DNA of 64,000 nucleotides from Bacteroidales bacterium (GTDB lineage: Bacteria; Bacteroidota; Bacteroidia; Bacteroidales; P3): contig JAFUWF010000001.1 of assembly GCA_017483575.1 (NCBI GenBank), positions 36,241-100,240 of the forward strand, read 5' to 3'. A program made the position numbers and the translations under genes. The notes beneath the pieces were generated by a model. It worked only from the letters and a program-made list of their open reading frames with translations, had not been told where the DNA came from and made no database searches. Below, piece after piece: positions 1 through 7,325 of this stretch. How positions within the stretch are numbered: the stretch's first letter is position 1; every line of letters starts with the position of its first letter.

Positions 1-1491
1 GCTGCGGAGCCAGAGGGCGGTCTGTTCGGCGCAGTAGACGGAGCGGTGCTGGCCGCCGGTGCAGCCAAAGGAGACCTGCAGGGCGGTGAAACGGCGCTCG
101 ATGTACTTGTCGACGCTCTGGGCGACGAGGCGACGGACATTGTCCAGGAACTCGTGGACAGGAGGTTCTTTCTGAAGGAATTCGATGACGGGGCGGTCCT
201 TGCCGGTGTAGGTCTTGTATTCGGGGTAGCGGCCGGGATTGGGGAGGGCGCGGCAGTCGAAGATGAATCCGCCGCCGTTGCCGGTGGGGTCGTCGGGGAG
301 GCCCTGCTTGAAGCTGAAGCTTTGGACGGTGACGGTGAGCGGCGAATCGTTTGCCGTCGGCGAATTTGGCGAATTGTTCTTTTCGCTCAGTTCGCTCAGT
401 TCGCCGACAATCCGGTGCAGGTGCGGAAGGTCGGCGAAGATCTCGGGGTGGTCCTCGGCGAGGCGACGGAGGTTCTGAAGGGCCAGGGGGATGGACTGGA
501 GGAAGTACTCCTTGCGCTCGAAGATGCCGCGGTAGCCGTAGGCGCCGAGGGTCTGGAGGATGCGCAGGAGGAGGTAGGCCCGAAAGAGGTGGAGCCACTG
601 TCGGCGCTCCTCGCCCTTGATGCCGCGGACGCGGAGGTAGTGGTCCAGCAGTTCGTGGCGGATGGGTTCGGGGAGGTTGGACTTGGCGCTGTAGAGGATG
701 GAGGCCACATCGTACTGCGCGGCCCCGCGGCGGGCGCTTTGGAAGTCGATGTAAAATAATTGAGAATTGAGAATTGAGAATTGAGAATTATCGGGGTGCG
801 GCAGCGAATTTTCAATTTTCAATTTTCCATTTTCAATTACCATGATGTTGCGGGTCTGGAAGTCGCGGTAGAGGAGGTAGCGGGTGTCGGCCTGCAGGAG
901 CGTGTCTGCCAGACGGTTGAAGTCGTCCTCGAGGAGCTGCTCGTCGAAGGGGACGTGGGCGAGCTTGAGGTAGTGGTACTTGAAGTAGTTGAGGTCCCAG
1001 AGGATGGACTGGCGGTCGAAGTCGGCGCGGGGATAGGACCAGGAGAAGTCGAAGTCGGCGCCGGCCTGCTGAATGTCGGCGAGGTCGGCGAGGGCCTGCT
1101 TGTAGAGGGCGAGCATCTCGGCGTCGAATCCCCCACCCTGCCGTTGTTTCTCGTGCAGAAGCCCGTAGAGCGAGAGGTCGCCGAGGTCCTGCTGGAGGTA
1201 GCAGCGCTCGTCGGGGGCGACGGCGTAGAGCTCTGGGACACAGATGCCTTTGGCACGGAGGTGACGGTCGAGGGCGAAGAAGGCGCGGTTCTCGCGGAGG
1301 TCGTCGCCGACGGTGCCGATGGCGGACAGGCACGAGGTATGAGGTATAGGGTCGGAATGCTGACCTCCGACCTCCGACTGCCGACCTATCAGCCGGTAGT
1401 AACGACGCGAAGAGCCCTGGGCACCGATGGAGAGTATCTCGGTGCAGGGTTCGCCCGCCCACTGCTGGAAGAGCTTCTTGAGGCGTTCCAT
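1..1491 (-). CDS. APH-like kinase fused to RapZ C-terminal domain (3' end outside window)
   Basis: Read on the minus strand from ATG at 1491, the frame is open to the window edge (497 residues visible). The first about 310 residues resemble an aminoglycoside/choline-kinase-type phosphotransferase: LLYRDFQTRNIMV is the catalytic-loop motif and FYIDFQSARRG the metal-binding DFQ. After a repetitive linker, the last part is the RapZ C-terminal domain (VSFGCTGGQHRSVYCAE, glycine-rich anion-binding loop). This fusion is known in Bacteroidota; its substrate is not. Three low-complexity insertions lie in frame: about residues 33-50 (1336-1395), residues 218-245 (757-838) and the inter-domain linker (350-412). 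The start is 4 bp after the bactofilin stop, so it is the downstream gene of that operon. Domain calls are firm; cellular role is unknown. Confidence 0.85.
   Translation of the reverse strand, partial: MERLKKLFQQWAGEPCTEILSIGAQGSSRRYYRLIGRQSEVGGQHSDPIPHTSCLSAIGTVGDDLRENRAFFALDRHLRAKGICVPELYAVAPDERCYLQQDLGDLSLYGLLHEKQRQGGGFDAEMLALYKQALADLADIQQAGADFDFSWSYPRADFDRQSILWDLNYFKYHYLKLAHVPFDEQLLEDDFNRLADTLLQADTRYLLYRDFQTRNIMVIENGKLKIENSLPHPDNSQFSILNSQLFYIDFQSARRGAAQYDVASILYSAKSNLPEPIRHELLDHYLRVRGIKGEERRQWLHLFRAYLLLRILQTLGAYGYRGIFERKEYFLQSIPLALQNLRRLAEDHPEIFADLPHLHRIVGELSELSEKNNSPNSPTANDSPLTVTVQSFSFKQGLPDDPTGNGGGFIFDCRALPNPGRYPEYKTYTGKDRPVIEFLQKEPPVHEFLDNVRRLVAQSVDKYIERRFTALQVSFGCTGGQHRSVYCAEQTALWLRS
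755..838. repeat. inverted pair of 7-bp-period arrays inside the APH-RapZ gene
   Basis: The left arm (757-790) is AATTGAG x4. The right arm (807-838) is AATTTTC-type units, the opposite sense. Together with the 16-nt core they add about 27 residues in frame. Confidence 0.65.
1336..1395. repeat. inverted pair of 7-bp-period arrays near the start of the APH-RapZ gene
   Basis: Left GAGGTAT GAGGTAT; right CGACCTC CGACCTC CGACTGC CGACCTA, the opposite sense. Read in frame as RQSEVGGQHSDPIPHTS. Confidence 0.55.
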
Positions 1492-1495
1492 TGCC

Positions 1496-1903
1496 TTATT
1501 CCTCAGGGGCTTTTTCGTTGGCTGCCTGCTCGGCTTCGAGCTGCTGCTGCTTGCGCACCTCGTCGAGCATGCAGCACTTGCCGGTGAAGACGGCGCCGGG
1601 CTCGATGGAGAGCTTGTTGATGAGGATGTCGCCTTTGACGCGGGCGGTGTTGTGGAGAGAGAGGAGTTCCTTCACAGAGAGGTTGCCGTTGACGCAGCCG
1701 ATGATGTTGGCGTTGAGGCAGAGGATGTTGCCGTTGACAACACCGGTGTCGCCGACGACGATTTTTCCGTTGCTCTGGATATTGCCTTCGAGGGTTCCGT
1801 CGAGGCGGAAGTCGCCGCTAGCAGTGATGTCGCCCTTGATGACGGTGCCTTTGGTGATGATGTTGATTGCGTTGGGTGTGTCGGTTTCCATTGTTCTGGC
1901 CAT
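1496..1903 (-). CDS. bactofilin-family polymer-forming protein
   Basis: 135 residues. The core about 15-115 is a run of short beta repeats (ITKGTVIKGDITASGDFRLDG, NIQSNGKIVVGDTGVVNGNI, NANIIGCVNGNLSVKE) typical of the right-handed beta-helix of bactofilins, which self-assemble into membrane-associated filaments that scaffold envelope enzymes. The C-terminus is a charged Gln/Glu-rich tail. ATG at 1903 is used; a second ATG at 1891 (METDTPNA) is an equally plausible start. It lies 51 bp after porW/sprE and 4 bp before the APH-RapZ gene in the same transcription unit. Confidence 0.88.
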   Translation of the reverse strand: MARTMETDTPNAINIITKGTVIKGDITASGDFRLDGTLEGNIQSNGKIVVGDTGVVNGNILCLNANIIGCVNGNLSVKELLSLHNTARVKGDILINKLSIEPGAVFTGKCCMLDEVRKQQQLEAEQAANEKAPEE

Positions 1904-1954
1904 ATTGATTAATATTAAAATGAATTATTGCTTGTTTGTTTTTTTTTCGTTCGT

Positions 1955-4714
1955 TTATTGTTGTTTCACCAGGTAGCGTTCCATGAAGCGCAGGTAGGCG
2001 TTGACGTCCTTGCGGTTGTAGAAGGTGGCGTAGTTCTGGGTGGAGATGGGGAACTGCCGATGGTCGGAGTCGGCATACTGGCGCAGGGGGCTTTCTTCCT
2101 GCTGCAGGTGGCGCCAATAGCCGATGGCCTCGTCGGCGTCGACGAAGCGGTGGATGGTGATGATCTGTGTGGTGTCGGTGAAGAGGGCGGAGTTGACACC
2201 GTAGCCCTTGTTGGAATAGTATTTGGTGTTGAACTGGGCGAGCTTCATCTGGAGCTCGGTGGCCTTGATGGTGCGGTCGTTGACGACGACGACCACGAAG
2301 TACTGCTGGCCCTCGCGCTGGCGGTAGACCATGGACTCCGGAGGCAGGGGCTCCTCTTCCTCGGCAGAGGCCTGGGGTTTGGGGGTTGAGGCCTGCGGCT
2401 TCTCCCTGCGGACGCGCTGCTCGTCGGCCGAGGTGATTTCCTCGGAGGAGGCGAAAGTGGTGTCCAGCAGGATGTTGAGCTGGGCTTCGGCCAGGGGCTG
2501 TATGCTGTCGGTCTTGGGGAGGGCGGCGAGCTTGGAGAAGAGGCCGATGGCATCGGAACGGTTGCCCATGCGTGCCAGGGCGAGGCCCTTCCAGTAGCGG
2601 AACTTGTGGAGGGCGGGGTTGTCGGGGTAGACTTCCTCGGCCTCGTCGGCCAGGCTGACGACGGTGGAGAAGCGGTGGTTAGCATACTGGGTGTAGAGCT
2701 GTTCGTAGTCGGCCTCGATGCGGCGGGAGCGGCGGATGAGTTCCTTGTAGTACTCGTTGTCGCGGATGAGGTTGGCGAAGTCGCTGTCGGGGAAGCCCAT
2801 GAGGACCATGTCGCGGTAGTAGTTGGCCTGGGGGGTGTTGCCCTGACGGTCGTAGATGCGATAGAGCATGTAGAAGGCCTGCACAATCTCGGGATAGGCG
2901 GTGTAGTCCTTTGCCAGGCGGTGGTAGCACTCCAGGGCCCGGGGGATGTTGCCGATGCCGTCGTAGAAGATGTATCCGGCGTTGAGGAGGGAGATGGAGG
3001 TGAGGGAGTCGATGGAGTCGAGGTCCTGCTGCGTGGCGGGGAGGTCCTTGAGGTAGAAGGCCACGCTGTGGGGGTCGTTGGGGTCGCCGGAGGCGGATGC
3101 CTGGGACTTGGGGTCGGAGGCCTGGGAGGCGAGGGTATCGGCATCGGACTCCTCCTCGTCGGGGAGGTCGTCGAAGGCGAAGGTGGACATCTTGTTGGAG
3201 AGGAACCAGAGGTCCTCCAGGGAGCGCATGCCCCAGCGCTGGCGGAAGGTCTCTTTGCCCTTCTGGACGGTGTTGGGGGTGTAGAAATACCAGTCGCCGG
3301 TGAGGGTGTTCTGCTGCTGGCGGGCGTCGTTGCGGAGTTCCTCCAGGAGGGCGCGTTCCTTGGCTTCCTCTTCCTGGCGTTTGAGGTCCTCAATCTTCTG
3401 GTTGATGAGCTGCAGCCGTTCGGCTTCGGGCATGGAGGCCACGGCGAGGAGGGAGTCGCAACGAGAGTAGACGCGGGTGTAGGAGGCCAGCTCGGTGAGC
3501 ATCTCGTGGCGACGGCGGATGAAGTCGTAGCGGGGATAGTCGGCAGCGATGCATTGCATGGCGGTGTCGTAGTAGCGCTGGGCCAGGTCGTAGTTCTCGA
3601 AGACCTCGTACTGCACCTCGCCCATGCGGAGGGCCGACTGGGCACGCTGGGCTTTGTTGACGGTGGCCAGGGCCACGGAGAGGCGGTAGTTGTCGCAGGC
3701 CTTGTCGGGCTGCTTGACGCCGAGGAACATCTCGCCCTTGGCGAAGTAGATCTGGTCGCGATACTCCTCGTTCTTCTTGTCGGAGATCATGTCGTCCAGC
3801 TGGCGTTCGAGCTTGGCGATGTCGGTATGCTCGAGGTCGGCGCAGGAAGCCATGCCCAGCTTGGCGTTGAATTCGAGGACATAGGGCGGACGGTAGGAGA
3901 GCACCTGGTCGTAGTACTTGGCGGCGACGGAGCGTTTGTCCAGATGGCGGTAGATCTGGGCCATGAGGAACGCGAGGCGGGCCTTGGTGTAGCGGTCGGA
4001 GGAGGCGTCGATGGCTTCGTGGATGTACTCCACGGCCTTCTTGTACTTCTCCTGCGGCACAGTGGCTTCGACCATGGCGATGTAGAGCTTGTCGCGCTGG
4101 GAGCGGGAGAAGTTGCCCTTGGCCAGCCGCTGCACGAGCTGGTCGAGGGCGGCCTCGGCCTCGTCGTAGCGCTTCTCCATGGTCATGCAACGGGCCAGGA
4201 GGACGGCGCCCTCGTCGCCAGCATGGGTGCCGGCGAACTGCTGGATGAGGATGTCGCAGGTGTTGGAGGTGGAGACGTAGTCGTGCTTGTAGAAGGTGGC
4301 GTAGGCCGTCATGAGGTAGCACTCCTTGATGTAGGGCACGTGTTCGATGCCCTTGACAAAGATGCTGTGCTTCTGGATGCCCTTGACGCCTTTCTCGATG
4401 GCGCGGTCCATCTCGGGGTTGATGCTGCGTGCCAGCTCGTCGTCGCCGAGGTTTTCGGGGGCAAGGAAGCGCGTGTAGTCGTCGACGGCCGTCTGGCGGA
4501 GCTTGGCCTTGCCGGCCTTGAGGCTCTCGTTGCCGTTCCACCAGACGTTGTAGTGGCACGTGACGTTGTGGTACTGGATGTTGGTCCACTTGGCTTTCTC
4601 GGTGGAACATCCTGCCAAAAAGAGGAATGAAAAAGCAAAAACGAGAGAGAGGCTTGCGCAGGCGACCTGCGTAAGGCATCTACCATTTCTCATTTTTCCT
4701 TTTTTATTTCTCAT
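1955..4714 (-). CDS. PorW/SprE-like TPR lipoprotein of the type IX secretion system
   Basis: 919 residues from ATG 4714 (912 from ATG 4693, which has GGA just upstream). A lipoprotein signal ends in the lipobox LFLAGC with Cys36. The mature start (KWTNIQYHNVTCHYNVWWNGNESLK) matches the SprE/PorW family, needed for gliding or type IX secretion in Flavobacterium and Porphyromonas. The body is alpha-helical with repeated TPR-like segments (about 100-450, 600-800). The C-terminal module (QLKLAQFNTKYYSNKGYGVNS to IHRFVDADEAIGYW) is also typical of the family. Ser/Ala/Pro-rich in-frame insertions occur near residues 535-550 and 775-785, both encoded by 7-bp-period DNA. The signal-peptide core and start codon lie in the two arms of a simple-repeat element. 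It starts 5 bp after ychF. Confidence 0.75.
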   Translation of the reverse strand: MRNKKGKMRNGRCLTQVACASLSLVFAFSFLFLAGCSTEKAKWTNIQYHNVTCHYNVWWNGNESLKAGKAKLRQTAVDDYTRFLAPENLGDDELARSINPEMDRAIEKGVKGIQKHSIFVKGIEHVPYIKECYLMTAYATFYKHDYVSTSNTCDILIQQFAGTHAGDEGAVLLARCMTMEKRYDEAEAALDQLVQRLAKGNFSRSQRDKLYIAMVEATVPQEKYKKAVEYIHEAIDASSDRYTKARLAFLMAQIYRHLDKRSVAAKYYDQVLSYRPPYVLEFNAKLGMASCADLEHTDIAKLERQLDDMISDKKNEEYRDQIYFAKGEMFLGVKQPDKACDNYRLSVALATVNKAQRAQSALRMGEVQYEVFENYDLAQRYYDTAMQCIAADYPRYDFIRRRHEMLTELASYTRVYSRCDSLLAVASMPEAERLQLINQKIEDLKRQEEEAKERALLEELRNDARQQQNTLTGDWYFYTPNTVQKGKETFRQRWGMRSLEDLWFLSNKMSTFAFDDLPDEEESDADTLASQASDPKSQASASGDPNDPHSVAFYLKDLPATQQDLDSIDSLTSISLLNAGYIFYDGIGNIPRALECYHRLAKDYTAYPEIVQAFYMLYRIYDRQGNTPQANYYRDMVLMGFPDSDFANLIRDNEYYKELIRRSRRIEADYEQLYTQYANHRFSTVVSLADEAEEVYPDNPALHKFRYWKGLALARMGNRSDAIGLFSKLAALPKTDSIQPLAEAQLNILLDTTFASSEEITSADEQRVRREKPQASTPKPQASAEEEEPLPPESMVYRQREGQQYFVVVVVNDRTIKATELQMKLAQFNTKYYSNKGYGVNSALFTDTTQIITIHRFVDADEAIGYWRHLQQEESPLRQYADSDHRQFPISTQNYATFYNRKDVNAYLRFMERYLVKQQ

Positions 4715-4715
4715 T
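4615..4715. repeat. inverted pair of 7-bp-period arrays at the porW start
   Basis: The right arm (4684-4715) reads on the plus strand as ATTTCTC ATTTTTC CTTTTTT ATTTCTC. The left arm (about 4622-4652) is the opposite-sense purine version (GAATGAA AAAGCAA AAACGAG). The left arm encodes the FAFSFLFLAG part of the lipoprotein signal; the right arm carries the candidate start codons. Confidence 0.6.
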
Positions 4716-4718
4716 CTG

Positions 4719-5819
4719 TCAGACGTTGAAGCGGAAGTGCATGATGTCGCCGTCCTGGACAACGTAGTCCTTGCCCTCGACGGAGATCTTGCCGGCCTCG
4801 CGGCACTTGGCTTCGGAACCGAGGGATACGTAGTCGTCGTACTTGATGACCTCGGCACGAATGAAGCCACGCTCGAAGTCGGAATGGATAATACCCGCTG
4901 TCTGAGGGGCTTTCATACCCTTGCGGAAGGTCCAAGCACGGCACTCCTTGGGGCCGGCGGTGAGGAAGGTCTGGAGGTTGAGCAGGTGGTAGGCGGCCTT
5001 GATAAGGCGGTTGACGCCGCTCTCCTTGAGGCCCAGGTCCTCGAGGAACATCTGCTTCTCCTCGTAGGTCTCCAGCTCGGCGATGTCGGCCTCGATGCCG
5101 GCACCGATGACCAGCACCTCGGCCTGCTCGTCCTTGACGGCCTGGCGGACGGCGTCGACGTAGGCGTTGCCGTTGACCACCGACCCCTCGTCCACGTTGC
5201 AGACATAGAGCACGGGCTTGGAGGTGAGGAGCATGAGGTCGCGGGCCACCTCGGCCTGGTTCTCGTCCAGCTGCACGGTGCGGGCGCTCTTGCCCTCGAG
5301 GAGGGCGGCCTTGTAGAGGTCCATCACCTCGACGAGGCGCTTGGCATGGGCATCGCCGCCGGCCTTGCTTTTCTTGACCTCCTTCTCATAGCGGTTCTCG
5401 ATGGTTTCGAGGTCTTTGAACTGGAGTTCGAGGTCGATGGTCAGCTTGTCGCGCACAGGGTCGACGGTGCCGTCGACGTGGGTGATATTGTCGTCGTCGA
5501 AACAGCGGAGGACATGGATGATGGCGTCGCAGTTGCGTATGTCGGCCAGGAACTTGTTTCCGAGGCCTTCGCCCTTGGAGGCGCCTTTCACCAGACCGGC
5601 GATGTCGACAATCTCGACGGTGGCGGGAACGACGCTGGCGGGACGCTCAATCTCCACCAGCTTGGCCAGACGCTCGTCGGGGACGGTGATGACGCCCACG
5701 TTGGGCTCGATGGTGCAGAACGGGAAGTTGGCCGCCTGGGCCTTGGCGTTGCTCAGGCAGTTGAAAAGGGTGGACTTGCCCACATTGGGCAGTCCCACTA
5801 TACCACATTGGAGGCTCAT
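4719..5819 (-). CDS. ychF: redox-regulated ATPase YchF (Obg family)
   Basis: 366 residues, the usual YchF length. The P-loop is GLPNVGKSTLF (residues about 8-18). The family's altered G4 motif is seen as YVCNVDE in place of NKxD, which is linked to ATP rather than GTP preference. The C-terminal TGS-like domain ends VEGKDYVVQDGDIMHFRFNV. YchF binds ribosomes and is implicated in stress responses. The start (ATG 5819) overlaps the stop of the glycosyltransferase as ATGA, so the two are translationally coupled. Confidence 0.95.
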   Translation of the reverse strand: MSLQCGIVGLPNVGKSTLFNCLSNAKAQAANFPFCTIEPNVGVITVPDERLAKLVEIERPASVVPATVEIVDIAGLVKGASKGEGLGNKFLADIRNCDAIIHVLRCFDDDNITHVDGTVDPVRDKLTIDLELQFKDLETIENRYEKEVKKSKAGGDAHAKRLVEVMDLYKAALLEGKSARTVQLDENQAEVARDLMLLTSKPVLYVCNVDEGSVVNGNAYVDAVRQAVKDEQAEVLVIGAGIEADIAELETYEEKQMFLEDLGLKESGVNRLIKAAYHLLNLQTFLTAGPKECRAWTFRKGMKAPQTAGIIHSDFERGFIRAEVIKYDDYVSLGSEAKCREAGKISVEGKDYVVQDGDIMHFRFNV

Positions 5820-6748
5820 AATTCTTTTTCGATTAGGTATTGGTTGCGGGTAGGACTGTTGCGGCAGACGAGTTCGCTGACAAAACCTGCCAGGAAGAGC
5901 ATCGTGCCCATCAGGATGAAGAGCATGGAGAGGTAGAACCACACGCTGTTGGTGAGCGAAATGCGGCTGGCCAGACGCAGGCAGAGCACCACCACCAGGG
6001 CCACGAAGCCCACCAGGAACGACAGGCTGCCCACGGCGCCGAAGAAGTGCATGGGCTGTTTTCCGAACTTGGACATGAACATGATGCTGATGAGGTCGAG
6101 GTAGCCGTTGATGAAGCGGTTCATGCCGAACTTGGTGACACCAAACTCGCGCTTGCGGTGCTGGACCACCTTCTCCCCTATCTTGCCGAAACCGGCCCAC
6201 TTGGCGATGACGGGGATGTAGCGATGCATCTCGCCGTAGACCTCGATGCTTTTCACCACATCGCGGCGGTAGGCCTTGAGGCCGCAGTTGAAGTCGTGCA
6301 GCTTGATGCCACTGAGCATGCGGGTGGTGCCGTTGAAGAACTTCGACGGGATGTTCTTGGCCAGCTTGGAATCGTAGCGTTTCTTCTTCCATCCGGACAC
6401 GAGGTCGTAGTGGTCCTCCTTGATCATGCGGAAGAGTTCGGGCACCTCGTCGGGGCTGTCCTGGAGGTCGGCATCCATGGTGATGACCACATCGCCCTGC
6501 ACGGCACAGAAGCCGGTGTTGAGGGCTGCGGACTTGCCGTAGTTGCGACGGAACTTGATGCCACGATAGGCGGGGTTGGAGGCGTGGAGCTTCTCTATCA
6601 CCTGCCACGACTCATCCTTGCTGCCGTCGTCGACCATGACGACCTCGTAGCTGAAGCCGTGCTCCTTCATCACACGGTCAATCCATTCGGCCAGATGGGG
6701 CAGCGACTCGGCTTCGTTGTATAACGGTACTACAATTGAAATATCCAT
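5816..6748 (-). CDS. family 2 glycosyltransferase with two C-terminal TM helices
   Basis: 310 residues. The GT-A domain begins MDISIVVPLYNEAESLPHL with VDDGSKD and the DxD-like motif TMDADLQDSPD. C-terminal hydrophobic helices (about 235-260 and 270-295) resemble the DPM1/GtrB/ArnC group, which transfers sugars from nucleotide donors to polyprenyl phosphate at the inner membrane. DUF4199-GT2 pairs are common in Bacteroidota, as here (20 bp apart). It overlaps ychF by 4 bp. The sugar and acceptor cannot be read from sequence. Confidence 0.9.
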   Translation of the reverse strand: MDISIVVPLYNEAESLPHLAEWIDRVMKEHGFSYEVVMVDDGSKDESWQVIEKLHASNPAYRGIKFRRNYGKSAALNTGFCAVQGDVVITMDADLQDSPDEVPELFRMIKEDHYDLVSGWKKKRYDSKLAKNIPSKFFNGTTRMLSGIKLHDFNCGLKAYRRDVVKSIEVYGEMHRYIPVIAKWAGFGKIGEKVVQHRKREFGVTKFGMNRFINGYLDLISIMFMSKFGKQPMHFFGAVGSLSFLVGFVALVVVLCLRLASRISLTNSVWFYLSMLFILMGTMLFLAGFVSELVCRNSPTRNQYLIEKEL

Positions 6749-6768
6749 ATCTTATTATATTTTATTCA

Positions 6769-7287
6769 TTAATTATCCTTCTTCTGATGCACCGGCGACT
6801 TCTCGTTCCTGAACAGGATGGCGGCGAGGAAGGCACCGAAACCACCCAGCACGGTCAGTTTCACAGCCGACTCGATACCCCACCAGGCAGCCCAATAGTG
6901 CGCCGGCGCCGCAGCGTAAGCATCCTCTCCCCTCAGCGTTCGGGTGAAGAGCTCCGTCTGCTCAGGGACAGCACTACCGAAGGCCCAGATGAAAAGCCCA
7001 TAGAGCACGCTGGCCACCACGGAGATACCCAGTCCCAACAGCATCAGTTCCTTGAGGGTGGCCTTGCGGTCGGGGAGCACATTGCGGTAGAGCAGCGTGA
7101 AGAGGAACACCGCCACCAGCAGGATACCGTCGGTGATGTAGGCCTCCGGGCTCTCGGCGGGAATGCCCATCATATAGCGAACAAAGATATACAGCATCAG
7201 CACCAGCCCCGTGATAATCCCGAAGCGGAGGTAACCCTTGCGGTAGTTGCCATGTATCTCTGATTCGTATCTGTGAAAAAACTTCAT
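6769..7287 (-). CDS. DUF4199 membrane protein
   Basis: 172 residues with four predicted TM segments (about 20-40, 52-70, 82-105, 140-163) and a Lys-rich tail. Size, TM pattern and position directly upstream of a GT2 gene fit DUF4199, a Bacteroidota membrane family of unknown function. The start ATG 7287 follows a 7-bp-period array (7290-7322) that fills the gap to the AsmA gene. Confidence 0.7.
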   Translation of the reverse strand: MKFFHRYESEIHGNYRKGYLRFGIITGLVLMLYIFVRYMMGIPAESPEAYITDGILLVAVFLFTLLYRNVLPDRKATLKELMLLGLGISVVASVLYGLFIWAFGSAVPEQTELFTRTLRGEDAYAAAPAHYWAAWWGIESAVKLTVLGGFGAFLAAILFRNEKSPVHQKKDN

Positions 7288-7325
7288 AACTCTTAACTCT
7301 TATCTCTTTACTCTTATCTCTCACC
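7288..7325. repeat. 7-bp-period array between AsmA and DUF4199 genes
   Basis: On the plus strand the units are AACTCTT AACTCTT ATCTCTT TACTCTT ATCTCTC. It fills the whole junction, from just before the ATG of the DUF4199 gene to the stop of the AsmA gene. Confidence 0.6.

Noticed and set aside
2606-4630. Long plus-strand open frame opposite porW
   Set aside because: Biased, Val/Gly-rich translation with no motif; it mirrors the GC-rich codons of the real minus-strand gene. The same applies to 13566-15992 (minus), 48263-51124 (plus) and 42171-44999 (plus).
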